From positions 4,958,501 through 5,022,500 of the forward strand of contig JARFJB010000534.1 of NCBI GenBank assembly GCA_036346205.1: a stretch of DNA of 64,000 nucleotides. Direction: 5' to 3'. This DNA comes from Vesta saturnalis (Eukaryota; Arthropoda; Insecta; Coleoptera; Lampyridae). Positions 1-12,068 of the stretch are shown one piece after another (the stretch's first letter is position 1; every line of letters starts with the position of its first letter). The position numbers and the translations under genes were made by a program. The notes below the pieces were generated by a model. The model ran no database searches. It saw only the letters and a list, made by a program, of their open reading frames with translations, and had not been told where the DNA came from.

Positions 1-330
1 CTTGACATTTAATTCAACGTTGCACGTATCACAACGCGGTTTAGGGCCTCTTGTCATTAGGTGGAGGCTGCTGATGTTAGTGTGCCCAATTCTTAGCCTG
101 CTTACAATGACTTGGTCACGCCTTCTCATATTTTTGGGGTACAACCATTTTCCTACTTTCGGTTTGATCTCTTTCAGATGACTGTTAGTGCTTTCCCACT
201 CCATGCACCAGTGTTGCAGTATACCGTCTTTATAGATTTGTTTAGCATCTTCCAAGCGAAGCGGTGAGCTATCTAAATCCACGCTTTGTGCTGCGACCTT
301 GGCGAGAATGTCGACTTCGCAGTTGCCTCG
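1..330 (-). pseudogene. Non-LTR retrotransposon ORF2 fragment (RNase H end and C-terminal zinc knuckle)
   Basis: Read on the minus strand this stretch gives one open frame of about 109 codons. It begins with the last catalytic block of a retroelement RNase H (GNCEVDILAK, compare the usual GNExxDxLAK). The spacer that follows is usual for I/R1/Jockey-type ORF2 proteins. It ends with a block typical of their C-terminus: RLRIGHTNIS, then PRCDTCNVELNV, the start of the CCHC knuckle. The frame runs off the window, so the true end is unseen. The upstream RT and endonuclease are missing. The fragment stops at about 330, against the microsatellite that precedes the next element. It is a different lineage from the element at 383-5776. 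This is a relic; whether the part outside the window is intact cannot be told. Confidence 0.75.
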
Positions 331-352
331 TCAGTAAAAAGTAAAAAGTAAA

Positions 353-382
<30 letters not shown>
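353..382. repeat. (ATT)10 microsatellite at the 5' edge of the I-like element
   Basis: Ten uninterrupted ATT units, preceded by three short GTAAAA-type repeats. The I-like element starts immediately after. A similar ATT tail closes the element at 5722-5776, so this array may be either the target into which the element inserted or the tail of an older copy. Confidence 0.9.
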
Positions 383-383
<1 letters not shown>

Positions 384-709
384 CCTCCCATGGGCCCAAC
401 TTGTCGTGGTGGGAGGGCTCACCTGAGGGTAGTTTTTACCCCATAGCGGTGCTAACGGGTCCCTGGATCCTTTTGGTTGATAACTTGGCTTTGTTTTTTG
501 ATTAACGATTTTTGGGCAGAGTAAACTGCGCTACCAAATCAGTAACTCAAGGTGTTGGCACCGTGCCGAGGAGTGCATGGCTGCACTTGGGACAGTCGCT
601 AACGGTGCGCTCCGGATACCTGGCGACCTCCGGTAGTAATTAGCCTTACCGTGGTACTGGACGCTCTGCCACGGCGGACTTCTTTTCGGACCATACTCGT
701 GGGAATTTT

Positions 710-1908
710 ATGTATTCACAACCAATACTTCTTCGGGAGGCTCTACTTGCATATTCAGGCCTGTCTGGTTCGACAGTGACAGAACCTGAGGAGAAAACCT
801 CATCAAAAAACCAAGATATGAGTCAGGAAAGGTTGGCTAGTCCGCGGTTCCTGATCATTAAAAGAATTGATGGAGATTTTGATAGAATTAGCCCATTTAT
901 TTTAAACAAACTGCTTTTTGGAGTAATTGGAGAATTAAGGTCCGTCCGTAAGATCAAAGAGGGATTGCTTGTAGAAACGAGAACACATCCTCAATCTTCT
1001 CGATTACTTAGACTTACAAGACTTGGCGATTTTGATATTGAAGTTTTTCCACACCGAACGATGAATATATCGCGTGGTGTTATATTTTGTAGAGATCTTC
1101 TTAATTGTGATGTAGATGAGATAAAGACCGAACTTTCAGATCAGGGAGTATTGGAAGTTATACGTATCAAGTCTAAGGTAGATAGTAAGATGGTGGACAC
1201 AGCGAATCACGTCTTGACCTTCAACACGGCTAAACTACCGGAATTTGTTAAAGTGGCCTTCTATAGGTTGAAACCTGCACCGCTTAGGTGCTTTAGGTGC
1301 CAGAAGTTTGGACATACCTCTCTGAAATGTAATTCCTCACAGGTGTGTAGCTGTGGAAAACCATTTCACGAAGGTAAACAATGTGAGGAACTGGAACTTT
1401 GTGTGAATTGCCAGGGAAATCACAATGCTAGATCTAGAGATTGTCCCAAGTACAAAGAAGAAGCTGCAATACAGGAGCTGAAGGTAAAAGAAAATATACC
1501 TTATGGAGAAGCGCGTGCTCGTGTTATTGTAAGAACACCAACTTACAATATGTCTTATGCTTCGGTAGCCCCCTACCTGCATCTACGTTAGACGCATCAA
1601 CCTTGGTTAAGGAAATCACTCCGTTAGTTGTATCTGCAATGAAAGCTGTCTTCGTAACAAAGGACAGTTTTAAAGAACCTGTTATTACAACACTGGAAGG
1701 GTCACCTCAACGCCCTACCATAACGAGACAAGAAAGCCTTGAGAGTATCTTAAGCATAACTGCGTCTGAATCTGAAAAGAGGAAGCGAAGGACATCGGTT
1801 GATACTAACTCTGACGAGAGGCAGTCTGCCTCCTCAGACCCTATTAAAATAGTTAAAAAACGAGGCAGAGGATGGGACAAAGGTCGGGCGCGGAAACCTA
1901 AACCGTGA
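710..1908 (+). pseudogene. I-like element ORF1 (gag-like RNA-binding protein), frameshifted
   Basis: The frame opens with ATG at 710, just after the 5' untranslated region, and reads 293 codons to a stop at 1591. Near its end are three cysteine/histidine knuckles: CFRCQKFGHTSLKC (CX2CX4HX4C), CSCGKPFHEGKQC and CVNCQGNHNARSRDC. These are the retroelement gag knuckles that bind element RNA. The lysine- and arginine-rich C-terminal tail (ending RGRGWDKGRARKPKP, stop at 1908) is in another frame. A frameshift close to a run of five C at about 1570 therefore separates the two parts. The total, about 400 codons, is normal for an I-clade ORF1. The coding end is 24 bases before the likely ORF2 start. 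Confidence 0.8.
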
Positions 1909-1931
1909 TCATTTTTCATACATCTGCTCAA

Positions 1932-4900
1932 TGGATAATATTCTCCAATGGAATATCCATGGCTGTGTTTATAATTACTGCTCGTTCAAGTTACTGCTAG
2001 TAGAACATAAGCCTTTGTGTGTAGCACTACAGGAAACACATTTTATTCCTGGACAACGTTATTCTCTTAGAAGCTATAAGATATATAGGCTGTACCGCTG
2101 ATCCGAAGAAGAGGAGGAGTAGCTGTTCTTGTGAGAGATGATCTGCCATCTGAACTTGTTCGTATTAATTCAAACCTACAAGTTGTGGCTGCACGCCTAT
2201 CTGCTCCAATTACTTTAACTGTTTGTAGCATTTATCTACCAGATGGCAACTGGCAAACTCAGGAGCTAGAAGATGTAATCCAACTCCGTTTCGTCTCCTC
2301 GGTGATTTCAATGCACACAACGAACTCTGGGGTTCAGATTCCAAAGATCAACAAGGACGTATGGTTGAATACATTCTGCATTCACCAGACCTAGTGTTAC
2401 TGAATGATGGATCACCGACTTACTTTAACGCGCGATCAAATTCCTTTTCGCGAATAGATCTCAGCATCGCATCTTCCCGTATATCGCATAGACTTCAGTG
2501 GAAAGCTCTTGACGATCTTCATGGTAGTAATCACTTCCCTATAGTGATCACTACAGATACTCATGTCCCAGTGCAAGCTTGCCCGCAGCGGTGGCTTGTT
2601 AGAAAAGCTGACTGGGCCGCTTTTAGAGATTCTCTGCGAGTAGTAACACACAGCGATTCCCTTGAACAGGATGTAGAAAACATTACAAATTCAATTTTAA
2701 CATCTGCTGAAATGTCTATACCTAAATCTGGAAGAACACATTACCAGAAAAGAGTTCCTTGGTGGAATACTGAAGTGAAAAATGCTATAAAGATCAAAAA
2801 AGCTGCATTCAATCGCTTCAAACGACATCCCAATAACGAGAACATTGTAGTGTTCAAAAAAGCCCGTGCAAAATCCCGTCGTATAACGCTTGAGAGTAAG
2901 AGATCCTCATGGTCTAACTACGTATCTGGAATCTCATCAGATACAACATCCCACGAATGTTAGAATAGAGTTAGGCGTGTCTCAGGAAGAGGAAATAATC
3001 CTCCCATCGGGTACCTCAAGTATGAGGATGAGGTAATCACCTGTAACCCTCAGATTATTGCTGATCTAATTGCAGACCAATTTGAAAGATGAAGTAGTTC
3101 GTCAAAGTATGACGCTGGTTTCCTAAGAGTCAAGCGTACAAAGGAACAAGTTGTGCATTTTAACACGGATGAAACTCTGCCTTATAACGTTCCTTTCAAC
3201 CTGACTGAATTAGATTTGGCACTATCATCTTTAAAATCATCTGCTCCTGGCCCTGACTCTATCACCAATATTATGCTGTGTAATCTGAGTTCAGATTTTA
3301 ACTCCACCTACTCTCAGTATATAACAGAATTTGGCATGAAGGCACTTACCCTTATGCATGGAAGGAGGCTATCGTCATTCCGATTCTAAAGATTGGCAAA
3401 GATCCGTTAATTTCGTCTAGTTATAGACCTATAAGTTTGACTTCAACTCTGGGTAAACTTCTAGAGACAATGGTTAATAACCGACTTGTATGGCTGCTGG
3501 AATCCGGTGGGCTCCTTTCGGATAGCCAGTCGGGTTTCCGTAAATTCCGTTCAACCACCGACCAGATAGTTTACTTAGAACATGCCATCCAAACGACTTT
3601 TAGAAAACGGGAACATTTGGTTGCAGTATTTTTTGACCTTAACAAAGCGTATGACATGACTTGGCGCCACCATATACTACATAAAATGCATAAGTGGGGT
3701 TTTAGAGGAAATCTCCCTCTTTTTATTGCATCTTTTTTGCGAGATCGTCGATTTAAGGTGAGAATTGGAACAACTTTGTCTTCCGTCAGGATATTAGAGA
3801 ATGGTGTACCTCAAGGTTCTACCTTGAGTGTTACGTTATTTCTCATCGCGGTTAATGACTTGGTGCGGAATATAGATAGAAGAATCGGAATCTGCCAATA
3901 TGTCGATGATCTTAGCATATTCTATGCTGCTGATCGAATGGGCGAGATCAATAAACATCTGCAAACTGCGATAAATCAGGTCATTAGAAATGCAGAATCT
4001 CTCGGTTACCAATTCTCAACTGAAAAGACGCAATGTATGCACTTCTACAGATTACGTCGGCCCCAATTTGAACCAATGATTCGCCTTAAAGGGGACTTCA
4101 TCCAAGTAAAGGATAAGATCAGATTTCTTGGACTCATTTTAGACCCAAAACTTACTTGGGAGGCACACGTGAAAGAGCTCAAAACTACTTGTCTTAAGTC
4201 GATGAATGTCGTTAGAGTCCTGGCTGGCACCAAGTGGGGTGCCGAATCTCGTATGCTCCTCCAGATATATCGTTCACTTATTTTATCTAAAATAGATTAC
4301 GGTTCTATAGTGTACTCTTCTGCATCCAACAGCATTCTCAAAATGCTTGATCCGGTTCATCACTTGGGTATTAGAATTTGTCTAGGAGCCCTACCAGGCA
4401 CATCCTCTGCAAGTCTCTGTGTTGAATCCGGACTAGCCCCTCTTCACATTAGAAGAAAGACAGTAATCTTGTCTTATTTATGTCGACTGAGTGCACAGTA
4501 TAACCATAGGAATTTTAATATAATTTTTAAAACCAATATAACGTCACAGGCCCTACACAATCCGTTAAGTATCCGAGCGCGAAACTTGTTAACTGAATTG
4601 AACCATCAGATTCCAGCTGTACTACCACTGGGATTTATTGAAGTACCTCCATGGAACATCCCTCGACATGAAGTCTTACTGGACCTTGCTCAGTACGACA
4701 AGCATGCCACGCCAGCGTCCTTATTCCATAGGAGTTTTCTCTCAATTCTTGATAGGTACACGGGAGAGAAAATTCTATACACCGATGGTTCTAAAACTAA
4801 CCACGGAGTGGGAGCTGCAGTTGTCGTAGATGATACTGCCCATTCTTGGTCGCTGTCACCAGACGCTTTAGTTTACACTGCAGAACAGTACGCTTTGTGG

Positions 4901-5566
4901 CAGGCACTGCTTATTTGTTCTTTCGCATCACGTCCTAGCCACTTCTTTATTGCTTCAGATTCACTCAGCGTTCTAACTTCTCTCACTAACCCCTACAGTA
5001 ATGATACTCTCCTTCAGATGATTTTATCACTCTTGCTATCTCTAGCAGAACAGGGCATAATTGTAAGATTTATTTGGGTTCCAAGTCATACTGGTCTTAG
5101 AGGTAACGATCTAGCTGATGAGGCAGCACGTTTTGCGGCGGAGCGGGATTACGTGGAGGCGCATGTCATGAAGCACACTGATGTCAGAAGTTCTGCATAC
5201 AGTAAGATCATGGAAATCTGGCAAGCGGAATGGGATTTACTCGGTAACCACCTACACAACATTAAGACCTCAGTTAAGAAGTTTAACCTGACTGAAAATT
5301 TCTCTAGACAGGAACATGTCAAAATTCGACGTCTTAGGCTTGGATATACATTTTTGAGTCATGGCCACAAATTAACACGTCAAAACCCATCAATGTGCAA
5401 CAACTGTCATACGCAATTTTCCGTCCAGCACGTTCTTGTTGATTGCCCAATTTTCGGGCCAGCGAGACAGTTGTATGACATTAATGACGACCTCAGTAAT
5501 CTATTGTCCGAACGGTCTGTGACTTATACTACAAAATTTAAACTTACCATTTTAGATATACACTAA
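1932..5566 (+). pseudogene. I-like element ORF2: endonuclease, reverse transcriptase, RNase H (disrupted)
   Basis: It starts at ATG 1932 with ILQWNIHG and then LQETHF, the opening of an APE-type endonuclease. Later endonuclease blocks are LLGDFNAHNELWGS (about 2295-2336) and GSNHFPI (about 2527), where the usual SDH triplet reads SNH. Frameshifts lie near 2100, 2285 and 3310-3350, and in-frame stops at 2961 and about 3090. RT motifs follow: APGPDSI (about 3243), YRPISLTSTLGKLLE, GFRKFRSTTDQ, VFFDLNKAYD, NGVPQGSTLS and the catalytic YVDDLSI (about 3900). RNase H follows with TDGSKT, TAEQYAL, ASDSLS and GNDLADEAARFAAE, which carry the expected D-E-D-D residues. The protein ends with CNNCHTQFSVQHVLVDC, a C-terminal zinc knuckle. 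From about 3350 to 5566 the frame is open, over 700 codons, so decay is concentrated in the 5' half. Products would copy element RNA at a nicked chromosomal site. Confidence 0.85.
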
Positions 5567-5721
5567 TTCATTTTGTAAAGTTCTCTTTTTGTTATTTCTT
5601 ACTGTTCTTTTTTATTTATTTGTTTTTTTTATGGTATTCTAATAATAGTATTTTTGAGCCGTTTTCTATATGTGATCGGGCTAATGACCTCTGTAGTCGA
5701 TGCCCATAAACGAACAGAAAA

Positions 5722-5776
<55 letters not shown>
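5722..5776 (+). repeat. (ATT)n 3' tail of the I-like element
   Basis: About 18 ATT units with one interruption, directly after the element's 3' untranslated region. I-clade elements end in TAA-type repeats rather than poly(A), so this fits the tail made during target-primed reverse transcription. Confidence 0.8.
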
Positions 5777-5784
<8 letters not shown>

Positions 5785-8700
5785 TAGAAGGTGGAGAATA
5801 ATTGTAAAAGGAATTTATGACAAATCATTTATTTAAGTCTGGTACAAATATACAAAAATAACTTTACACTTTACACTTATAGGATAATTTGATTAAATTT
5901 GTTCTTTGATTATGACATTTTTCACTATTACCCTTCATCCGTTAGAGGTTGTTCTGATTTGTTACCTTCAAAGCAGCTTATTGATACTTAATTTATTAAG
6001 TATTCTTTACTAAAATTAGATTCCATAGTTGGATTTATACGTTTAGCAAACTGTTATATTAATATAATAATAAAATATATAGCAGGCTAAGTTTGCGTTT
6101 TCATATGTCATACATTTGTTTTAACACCTCTAGTAATTCTTAAAGATATTAACATTTACCGAAGGCCATAACTGTCATTGTTACCGAAATGTTTGAATTC
6201 ATATAAAAGATAAATAAAGAAAATGCACGGTTTAATTACCCCAAAAGATAAGTATTTTAATTATGTGTGAAAGTTTATATTTTCATATATCAGACTATAA
6301 TCCAAATTTTATTACCTTATCATTTGACTTCGCCCCTATAATAATCAGTAATCTTCTTTGTTTATGGCGAATTTTATTAATTTATTGAATTATTAAAGTT
6401 TATTGTGATAGTAAACCCTACCTCATTTTCTGGTAATATCAGCGACGTTGTTCTTGTTTACTTTCATGATTGTATTATACAGTGACCGTATAAGTGGCAA
6501 TTATTCAAATCGGCTTTAAACACTTCGAGAACCGACGGTTTCCGCTACCCACGATTCAAGACCCATTGAAGTTGTCTTGTGAGGCATCTTTTGCAATTAC
6601 AATTATGACTAATTCACGTTTTAAGACAAAACCATCTGCTGTAATAATTAATCTTGTTTAAACCTTGAATTAATGTTAATCAAATTATACGAAAAAAGTT
6701 GATGATCTATATAAGAACGCAAAAAACTACACGTACTTTAAAAATTTTTATGTTAAAGCTTCCTGGCTATACAATGTTTTTACTTCGTAATGATGATTAG
6801 TGTTAATAAGAGCGAAACTTCATTAAGGTATGTTTGAATACAACCTCTGCATTCTCAGTATATATCTTAATTATTTGAAGGTGAATCTTCAGTTCTTTTA
6901 TTGTATTGTTCTATAGGGAAAAGAATTGCAGCAATTTATTAAAAGTGGTTTTAGAAATTAAAATATTCTTTATTGAAAATTGAAGGAACTTGGTTTAATG
7001 AGAGAGCGTTAAAAACTTTTCCAATCACATGCAAGATTTTTCCATTAAATTAAACACTGAATTCATTTTGAAGTAATTTCAAATTTAATTTTTGATATTA
7101 TGAACTAAGAATTGTTGATGTTAAGTGTTATTTTTTTAGTACACAAAGACATTACCGATCGATTACGGTTGTTATAGGAATAAAACAAAATTTTAAAATT
7201 CTTTTTGTAATTTGCTTTCATTTTCAACAAATAACATTCGGTCCGGGAAAAATTGTCTCTAGGCACCACCACAATCTTAAAATTTTTTCAGAAATAAATA
7301 GTCCTAGGCGAGGGGTTAAGTTAATCCTACCTGACTGTGGAAGATAGAATTGTAGCCTACTCAGCAAAACCATACACATCTGAAGTTCAAATACACTTTC
7401 ACTTTAACAGAGTACGTTAAATTTCGTTTCAGAAAACTTAATGCACGTCGATACAATTTTGAATATTTTTAAGTTCATTTACCCTTATTAATAGATTTAT
7501 CCAAAGCTTAATAAAGTTTTGAAGCATACAAGTCGTCGTACACTTATTGATCGCACCCTGTATACTCATAACATCAAAGTAATAAAACGTTATCTGGATA
7601 TTTGCTCTCGTATACATATAGATTAATATTTATAACTGTCATAAAAATTCCGAAATAAACAAATATCATCCAATTTAGAAAAATAATACTTCGCTATATT
7701 AATTTTTAACGACAAAAACATTAATTCGTAATTTAAAAATTTAAAAATGTAACGATCGGTGCGTCGTTCATGATCATATATTTTCTATCAAATGCCATTT
7801 GAATACTTTCTCTTTAAAAGGTATTTAAACATCCAGCAGCATGAATGAACTGTAATAATTCAAATCTGCAATTACTGGTTAATGAATATCTTGTTATCAG
7901 TATTATGTATTTAACGACTGTTAATGAATGCAAAATAAGTAAATTTTGCAATCGATCTGACTCAAAATAAACAATTCTCAGATCAATCATTTAGCCAAAT
8001 ATCGAAAGATGACAGTGTAATCCTTTGTGTTATTTTACACAAAGAAACAATGAACTCTTGTAATATTGGTTCTCCTTTAAAACTTTAGACTAAGGAATCA
8101 CAATTTAATTAAATAAAAAAAAAGTTAACTAATGGACGGTATTGATCAATTTTTGTTTCCGAGAAGCATCACGTATAAACGTAAAACTAATCCTTATAAA
8201 TTCAAGTCTCTCAATCTTATAACTTAAACATACAAAACCACGTAATAGAGATTGATTATCCTTAATACTTGAATGAAGTTAACCATATAAACAATAACAT
8301 CTCTAAAGATAATCAAACTTGTCATTCAAAAATCTAAAATGATTCTTACGTAAATAAATTCCATAGCCCTTTATCCGGAGTAATGTATCCACTGGATTGA
8401 TTCGTTGTAATTAATCCTTCATAGACATGCACACTTGCCACTAATAAACGGGCATCAACGGGGTTTCACGCAGGCCGTCGCATTACTCACTATCTTAAAT
8501 GTCCGTATTCCGTCGTGCTCTTGCGCTTAAAACAAAATAGGGCAATCTGATTTACTATATGCCCTTCCGAAAAATAAGTGTATGTCACAGAATATATTTA
8601 TTTACACTTGAACGTTAAATTCTTATATGTTTCTTAACGGTTGATTTAGTGCTGTTTACAATCGCAGATATACTTAAATCAATACATTAATGTCCAATAC

Positions 8701-9417
8701 TGTTTAACTTAATTCATAAACGCTTAAACACACCTTCATTTTGTTACATAAATAATCACTTTAGATTCCTTTTCAGATCGCGCAATTATACATAATACAT
8801 TTTTTTTTAATTTCGATGCTTGCTGTATATTATAAATCCGAGTCATCACTTCTTAAATTTTGAAAAAAAACTTTTTTTTTTCAATTCACAAATTAATCCT
8901 TTCATTTGTAAATGTTTAAATACTTCATCCCCAAAACGGGTTTTTGCAGTCATGTGCACTGCGACACTAATTATTTACAAATAAGAACCAGCACAGATCG
9001 TTATGGTCTCACAAAATACTCGCGCGCAACCACCTTCTTAAGTGTAGCTCTTTGCCGAGCGTCTCTTCCCTTACATACTTGTGGTCATCTATACGTTTTA
9101 TATTTTTCCCGCTCAAACCAAAAACAACCTATCCCAAACTAGCTTTCCACTGCGCGTCTTTTCCGCGCACAAGCTGTACAGCGAACTAACGCAAATCAAA
9201 CTAGAAAATCGCTGCTATCTTGAATTTCTTTATAAACACAATTCTTCGGAAAGACTCTAATTCACTTCACATACTGTCTAGATCAAGATTCAACTTTTTA
9301 TGAAAGTCTTCCTTATGTGCTAGCTTTCCTTCCGCAGAGTTTAGCAGCACCATTTGTCCTTGAACATACATGAAATTTGCGATTGCGCAATGTTACGACA
9401 ATTATACAAGCAAGAAC

Positions 9418-9424
<7 letters not shown>
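5777..9424. other. AT-rich non-coding stretch with one dispersed repeat
   Basis: About 3.6 kb of AT-rich sequence with no frame that looks coding on either strand. Apart from the dispersed repeat at 5869-6265, I see no element ends, RNA genes or motifs I can name. Confidence 0.6.
5869..6265 (+). repeat. Diverged dispersed repeat, copy 1 (pairs with 20880-21282)
   Basis: This stretch lines up by eye over about 400 bases with 20880-21282 in the same orientation. Shared blocks include ATTATGACATTTTT, TCCGTTAGAGG, AAATTAGATTCCATAGTTGG and the closing GATAAGTATTTTAATTA. There are many substitutions and small indels, so the copies are old. No coding potential is visible and the family is not recognised. 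Confidence 0.7.

Positions 9425-9492
<68 letters not shown>
9425..9492. repeat. (TA)n microsatellite
   Basis: Uninterrupted TA dinucleotides of about 68 bases, ending exactly where the fold-back element at 9494 begins. Confidence 0.95.
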
Positions 9493-9493
<1 letters not shown>

Positions 9494-9495
<2 letters not shown>

Positions 9496-9949
9496 GGTGT
9501 TTCTGAAATAGGGTTCCAATTTCTACTGCATGTAGAACTCATTAAAATAAGACAAAATGTTCCTATAAACATGTGCCCTAAAACGCACCCTTAAAAATTT
9601 ACAGGCCTTTGAAAGGGTTCAAATTAAACTGATTTTATCCAGTTATTTAAAAAACGATAAAAGGTAAAGAGACGAAATAAAGGGAACATACATAACTTTT
9701 CACGCCGAGTAACATGAGCTAGGGAATTTTTCGTTATTCGAATCACATGCGTCCTTTTCAGGGGGGTGAAAAGGGTATCAAGTCCCTAAAACTTGATACC
9801 CTTTCCATCCCCCTGAAAAGGACGCCTATGATTCGAATAACGAAAAATGGCCTAGCTCATGTTACTCGACGTCAAAAGTTATGTATGTTCCCTTAATTTC
9901 ATCTCTTTATCTTTTATCGTTTTTGAAATAATTGAATAAAATCAGTTTC
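9494..9949. mobile_element. Fold-back MITE with mariner-like end, inserted in TA repeats
   Basis: The left end reads CAGGGTGTTTCTGAAAT directly after a TA dinucleotide, the type of terminus seen in Tc1/mariner-derived elements. From 9626 the sequence is a long, almost perfect palindrome: left arm 9626-9783, seven-base loop 9784-9790 (CCCTAAA), right arm 9791-9948. The two arms differ at only a few positions. The right arm stops at another TA repeat (9951-9981) without the mirror of the first 130 bases, so the right end is truncated or uses a different border. It codes for nothing and would have depended on a transposase supplied elsewhere. Confidence 0.75.

Positions 9950-9950
<1 letters not shown>

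Positions 9951-9981
<31 letters not shown>
9951..9981. repeat. (AT)n microsatellite
   Basis: A short AT dinucleotide array that directly follows the right arm of the fold-back element. With the array at 9425-9492 it shows that the element sits inside a TA-rich target. Confidence 0.9.
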
Positions 9982-9982
<1 letters not shown>

Positions 9983-10562
9983 TTTTGCTACACTTTAATA
10001 CAATATCACCCTTTCATACATTCACTCATTTACTCGTTCATAACAATTTTAATACCGTATTTCACAACACACAGTGGCTAATTCCGATAGCATTTAATCA
10101 TTACCGTTATCAATAGGGGCGCTACCAAAACATTATTTCTCAATCAAATTTAATACTTTCAACTTAAAAATTTTCACACAACATTAACCACCCTTTTACA
10201 TGATACACAACGCTTTGCTAAAATTACAATAGTAGCATTATACATAATGTACACAAAAAAATTTTCGCGTGCAAACTGACGTTCATTTACCATCCAAAAC
10301 ACTTTCTACGCACAACACAATAATCTCCCATTATTTAATAGATATATTAAGAAATCGACGTCATTATCTCCGATGTTATTATAGCGATTAATTCACGGAA
10401 CATTTTACGAAAATTTTAGGTTGGCAAAGCTTGATCCGAAATTATATCATGTATGTCATTCTTACAAAATATGTCAAAAACAGAAAGTGTCCAGTGGAAA
10501 ACTTTGATGTGAGCCAATACGTGACCGTATTTTTGGCAGTTTCACGCATTTCAGAGGGCGTA

Positions 10563-10763
10563 CAGTTGTATTAAAGGGTACAAGTATCAGAAAGAGACGT
10601 CAAAGTCATCTGTTTGAATAAAATCGGCAGTGATTATTGGAGCTGAAGGTTATCAAATGTCAGAGGTTCTCAAAAATGAAAATCGCTGGCGTATTAAACT
10701 CTCATATACACAAATTGTTACGTCTCTTTCTAATATTTGTACCCTTTTTTTTTAACACAATTG
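10563..10763. mobile_element. 201-bp TIR MITE flanked by TA
   Basis: The left end CAGTTGTATTAAAGGGTACA continues to AGAAAGAGACGT. The right end is its inverted match (ACGTCTCTTTCT ... GGGTAC read on the other strand ... CAATTG), with a longer T run. That gives terminal inverted repeats of about 40 bases. A TA dinucleotide lies immediately outside each end (10561-10562 and 10764-10765), as expected for a Tc1/mariner-type target duplication. The interior of about 120 bases has no coding potential. Confidence 0.75.
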
Positions 10764-10947
10764 TACATGCAAGGTTATCTTGATTATCTTCTATTTTCGT
10801 ATGTTGTGACAGAATTTAAATAAAACAAGAGGCGACTAGATCGAATTTTCACTGATAAAATTAAGAGATGACCAACCGTCACAAAAATCACTAAATCAAC
10901 TAAAGTAAAAATGTTTGTTCAAGAACGGCATAAAAAGGATAAATTAC

Positions 10948-11037
10948 AAAAAAAGTGTTTCATAAGACCTTGAAGCACTCATTCTTTAAAAAATTTGAAA
11001 ACGTGCTTCAAGGCTGGTCTTATGAAATTTGTTTTTT
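10948..11037. repeat. Imperfect inverted repeat (hairpin)
   Basis: The left arm 10948-10978 (core TTTCATAAGACCTTGAAGCAC) pairs with the right arm 11003-11037. The right arm has a four-base insertion in the middle and the spacer is 24 bases. It could be a tiny MITE relic. No target duplication is evident. Confidence 0.6.
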
Positions 11038-12068
11038 AATATACTGTTAAAGCACTGTTATACTTTAGGTATTATTTTCGTAAAGATTACGGTTGCCATT
11101 TTCAAATGTAGTAATTGAAGGTAAAATAGTAGATTACGTGTTAAGAGCGGTAAGGACAGTTAACTGGTCGAAATCCAATTTGGGAACAAATTTCACTTGT
11201 ACCTACCTACATTCAGGTAGTTTTGATAATGGGTGAAGCCTTAGCGATCAAAACTTTGCGATTTGACCGTTGCTGATATAAAATTGTAAAATTGTAGTCA
11301 TCGTTCTCAAGACAAAAACAGTTGTTGAACGAACGTTTATAATTACCAAACATCGAAACGAGGATATTCAATTTTTAGAAACAGATGCGACGTAACCGCG
11401 TTGATTCTAGGCCCTGCTTTCTCAAATATCATAATGGTATAACGAATAAAAAATTAGAGTGTAATTAATCGGTATATTAAAAAGGTAAATTGCACCACGG
11501 TCTAGCTCAATCAGGTACGAACTTCCGAAACTTACTGTAGGTCGAGAACTCATTTTGAACAGGTCGTGAGGGAAGCAGAGATATATCCATAGGTATAATC
11601 AGTAAAGCATTTTTTGTTAGACCTCACTCAATTTATAAGTTTAATAATTAAAATACAACAAAAATTGAGAAAGTTGTACCTTAATAACATAATAGGTAAT
11701 CTGAATAAACAATAAACAGCTGTATTTATATGTATGTTTAATAAAGCAAAATGTCTGATTAATATCAGCGTAAAATGACTTATAATCTATATTTACTTAA
11801 AATTCAAAATGCAATATGACCAAAGCTGTATTCAATAATAACGATAGGTTATGAACTCAAATGTTTTTATCTTAGAAACAGAAATCAGCTGTTCCTTTAT
11901 AACCGTATCAATACATTATACTGATTTGCTATTTCCTTAAACTTATAAAAAGGATACGTGTTACTTGCATGCAATCAAAATAAATATATTAACTTCGTCT
12001 TAACTGTAGCATGAGCAATTCATTTCCGATTTATAAGATATACATATGATAATTTCAATTTGCCAATA

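Larger units (their letters stand above)
383..5776 (+). mobile_element. Nearly full-length I-like non-LTR retrotransposon, degraded
   Basis: A 5.4-kb element with a GC-richer 5' untranslated region (383-709), a gag-like ORF1 with zinc knuckles, an ORF2 with APE-type endonuclease, reverse transcriptase, RNase H and a C-terminal CCHC, a short 3' untranslated region and an (ATT)n tail. This domain order, with RNase H after the RT and a TAA-type 3' tail, is what is known for the I clade. ORF1 has one frameshift. ORF2 has several frameshifts and two in-frame stops in its 5' half, but one continuous frame from RT motif 2 to the end. It cannot move on its own as it stands. No target-site duplication could be fixed because both edges are ATT repeats. 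Confidence 0.85.

Noticed and set aside
9313..9594. Frames rich in IY repeats
   Set aside because: They translate the TA microsatellite.
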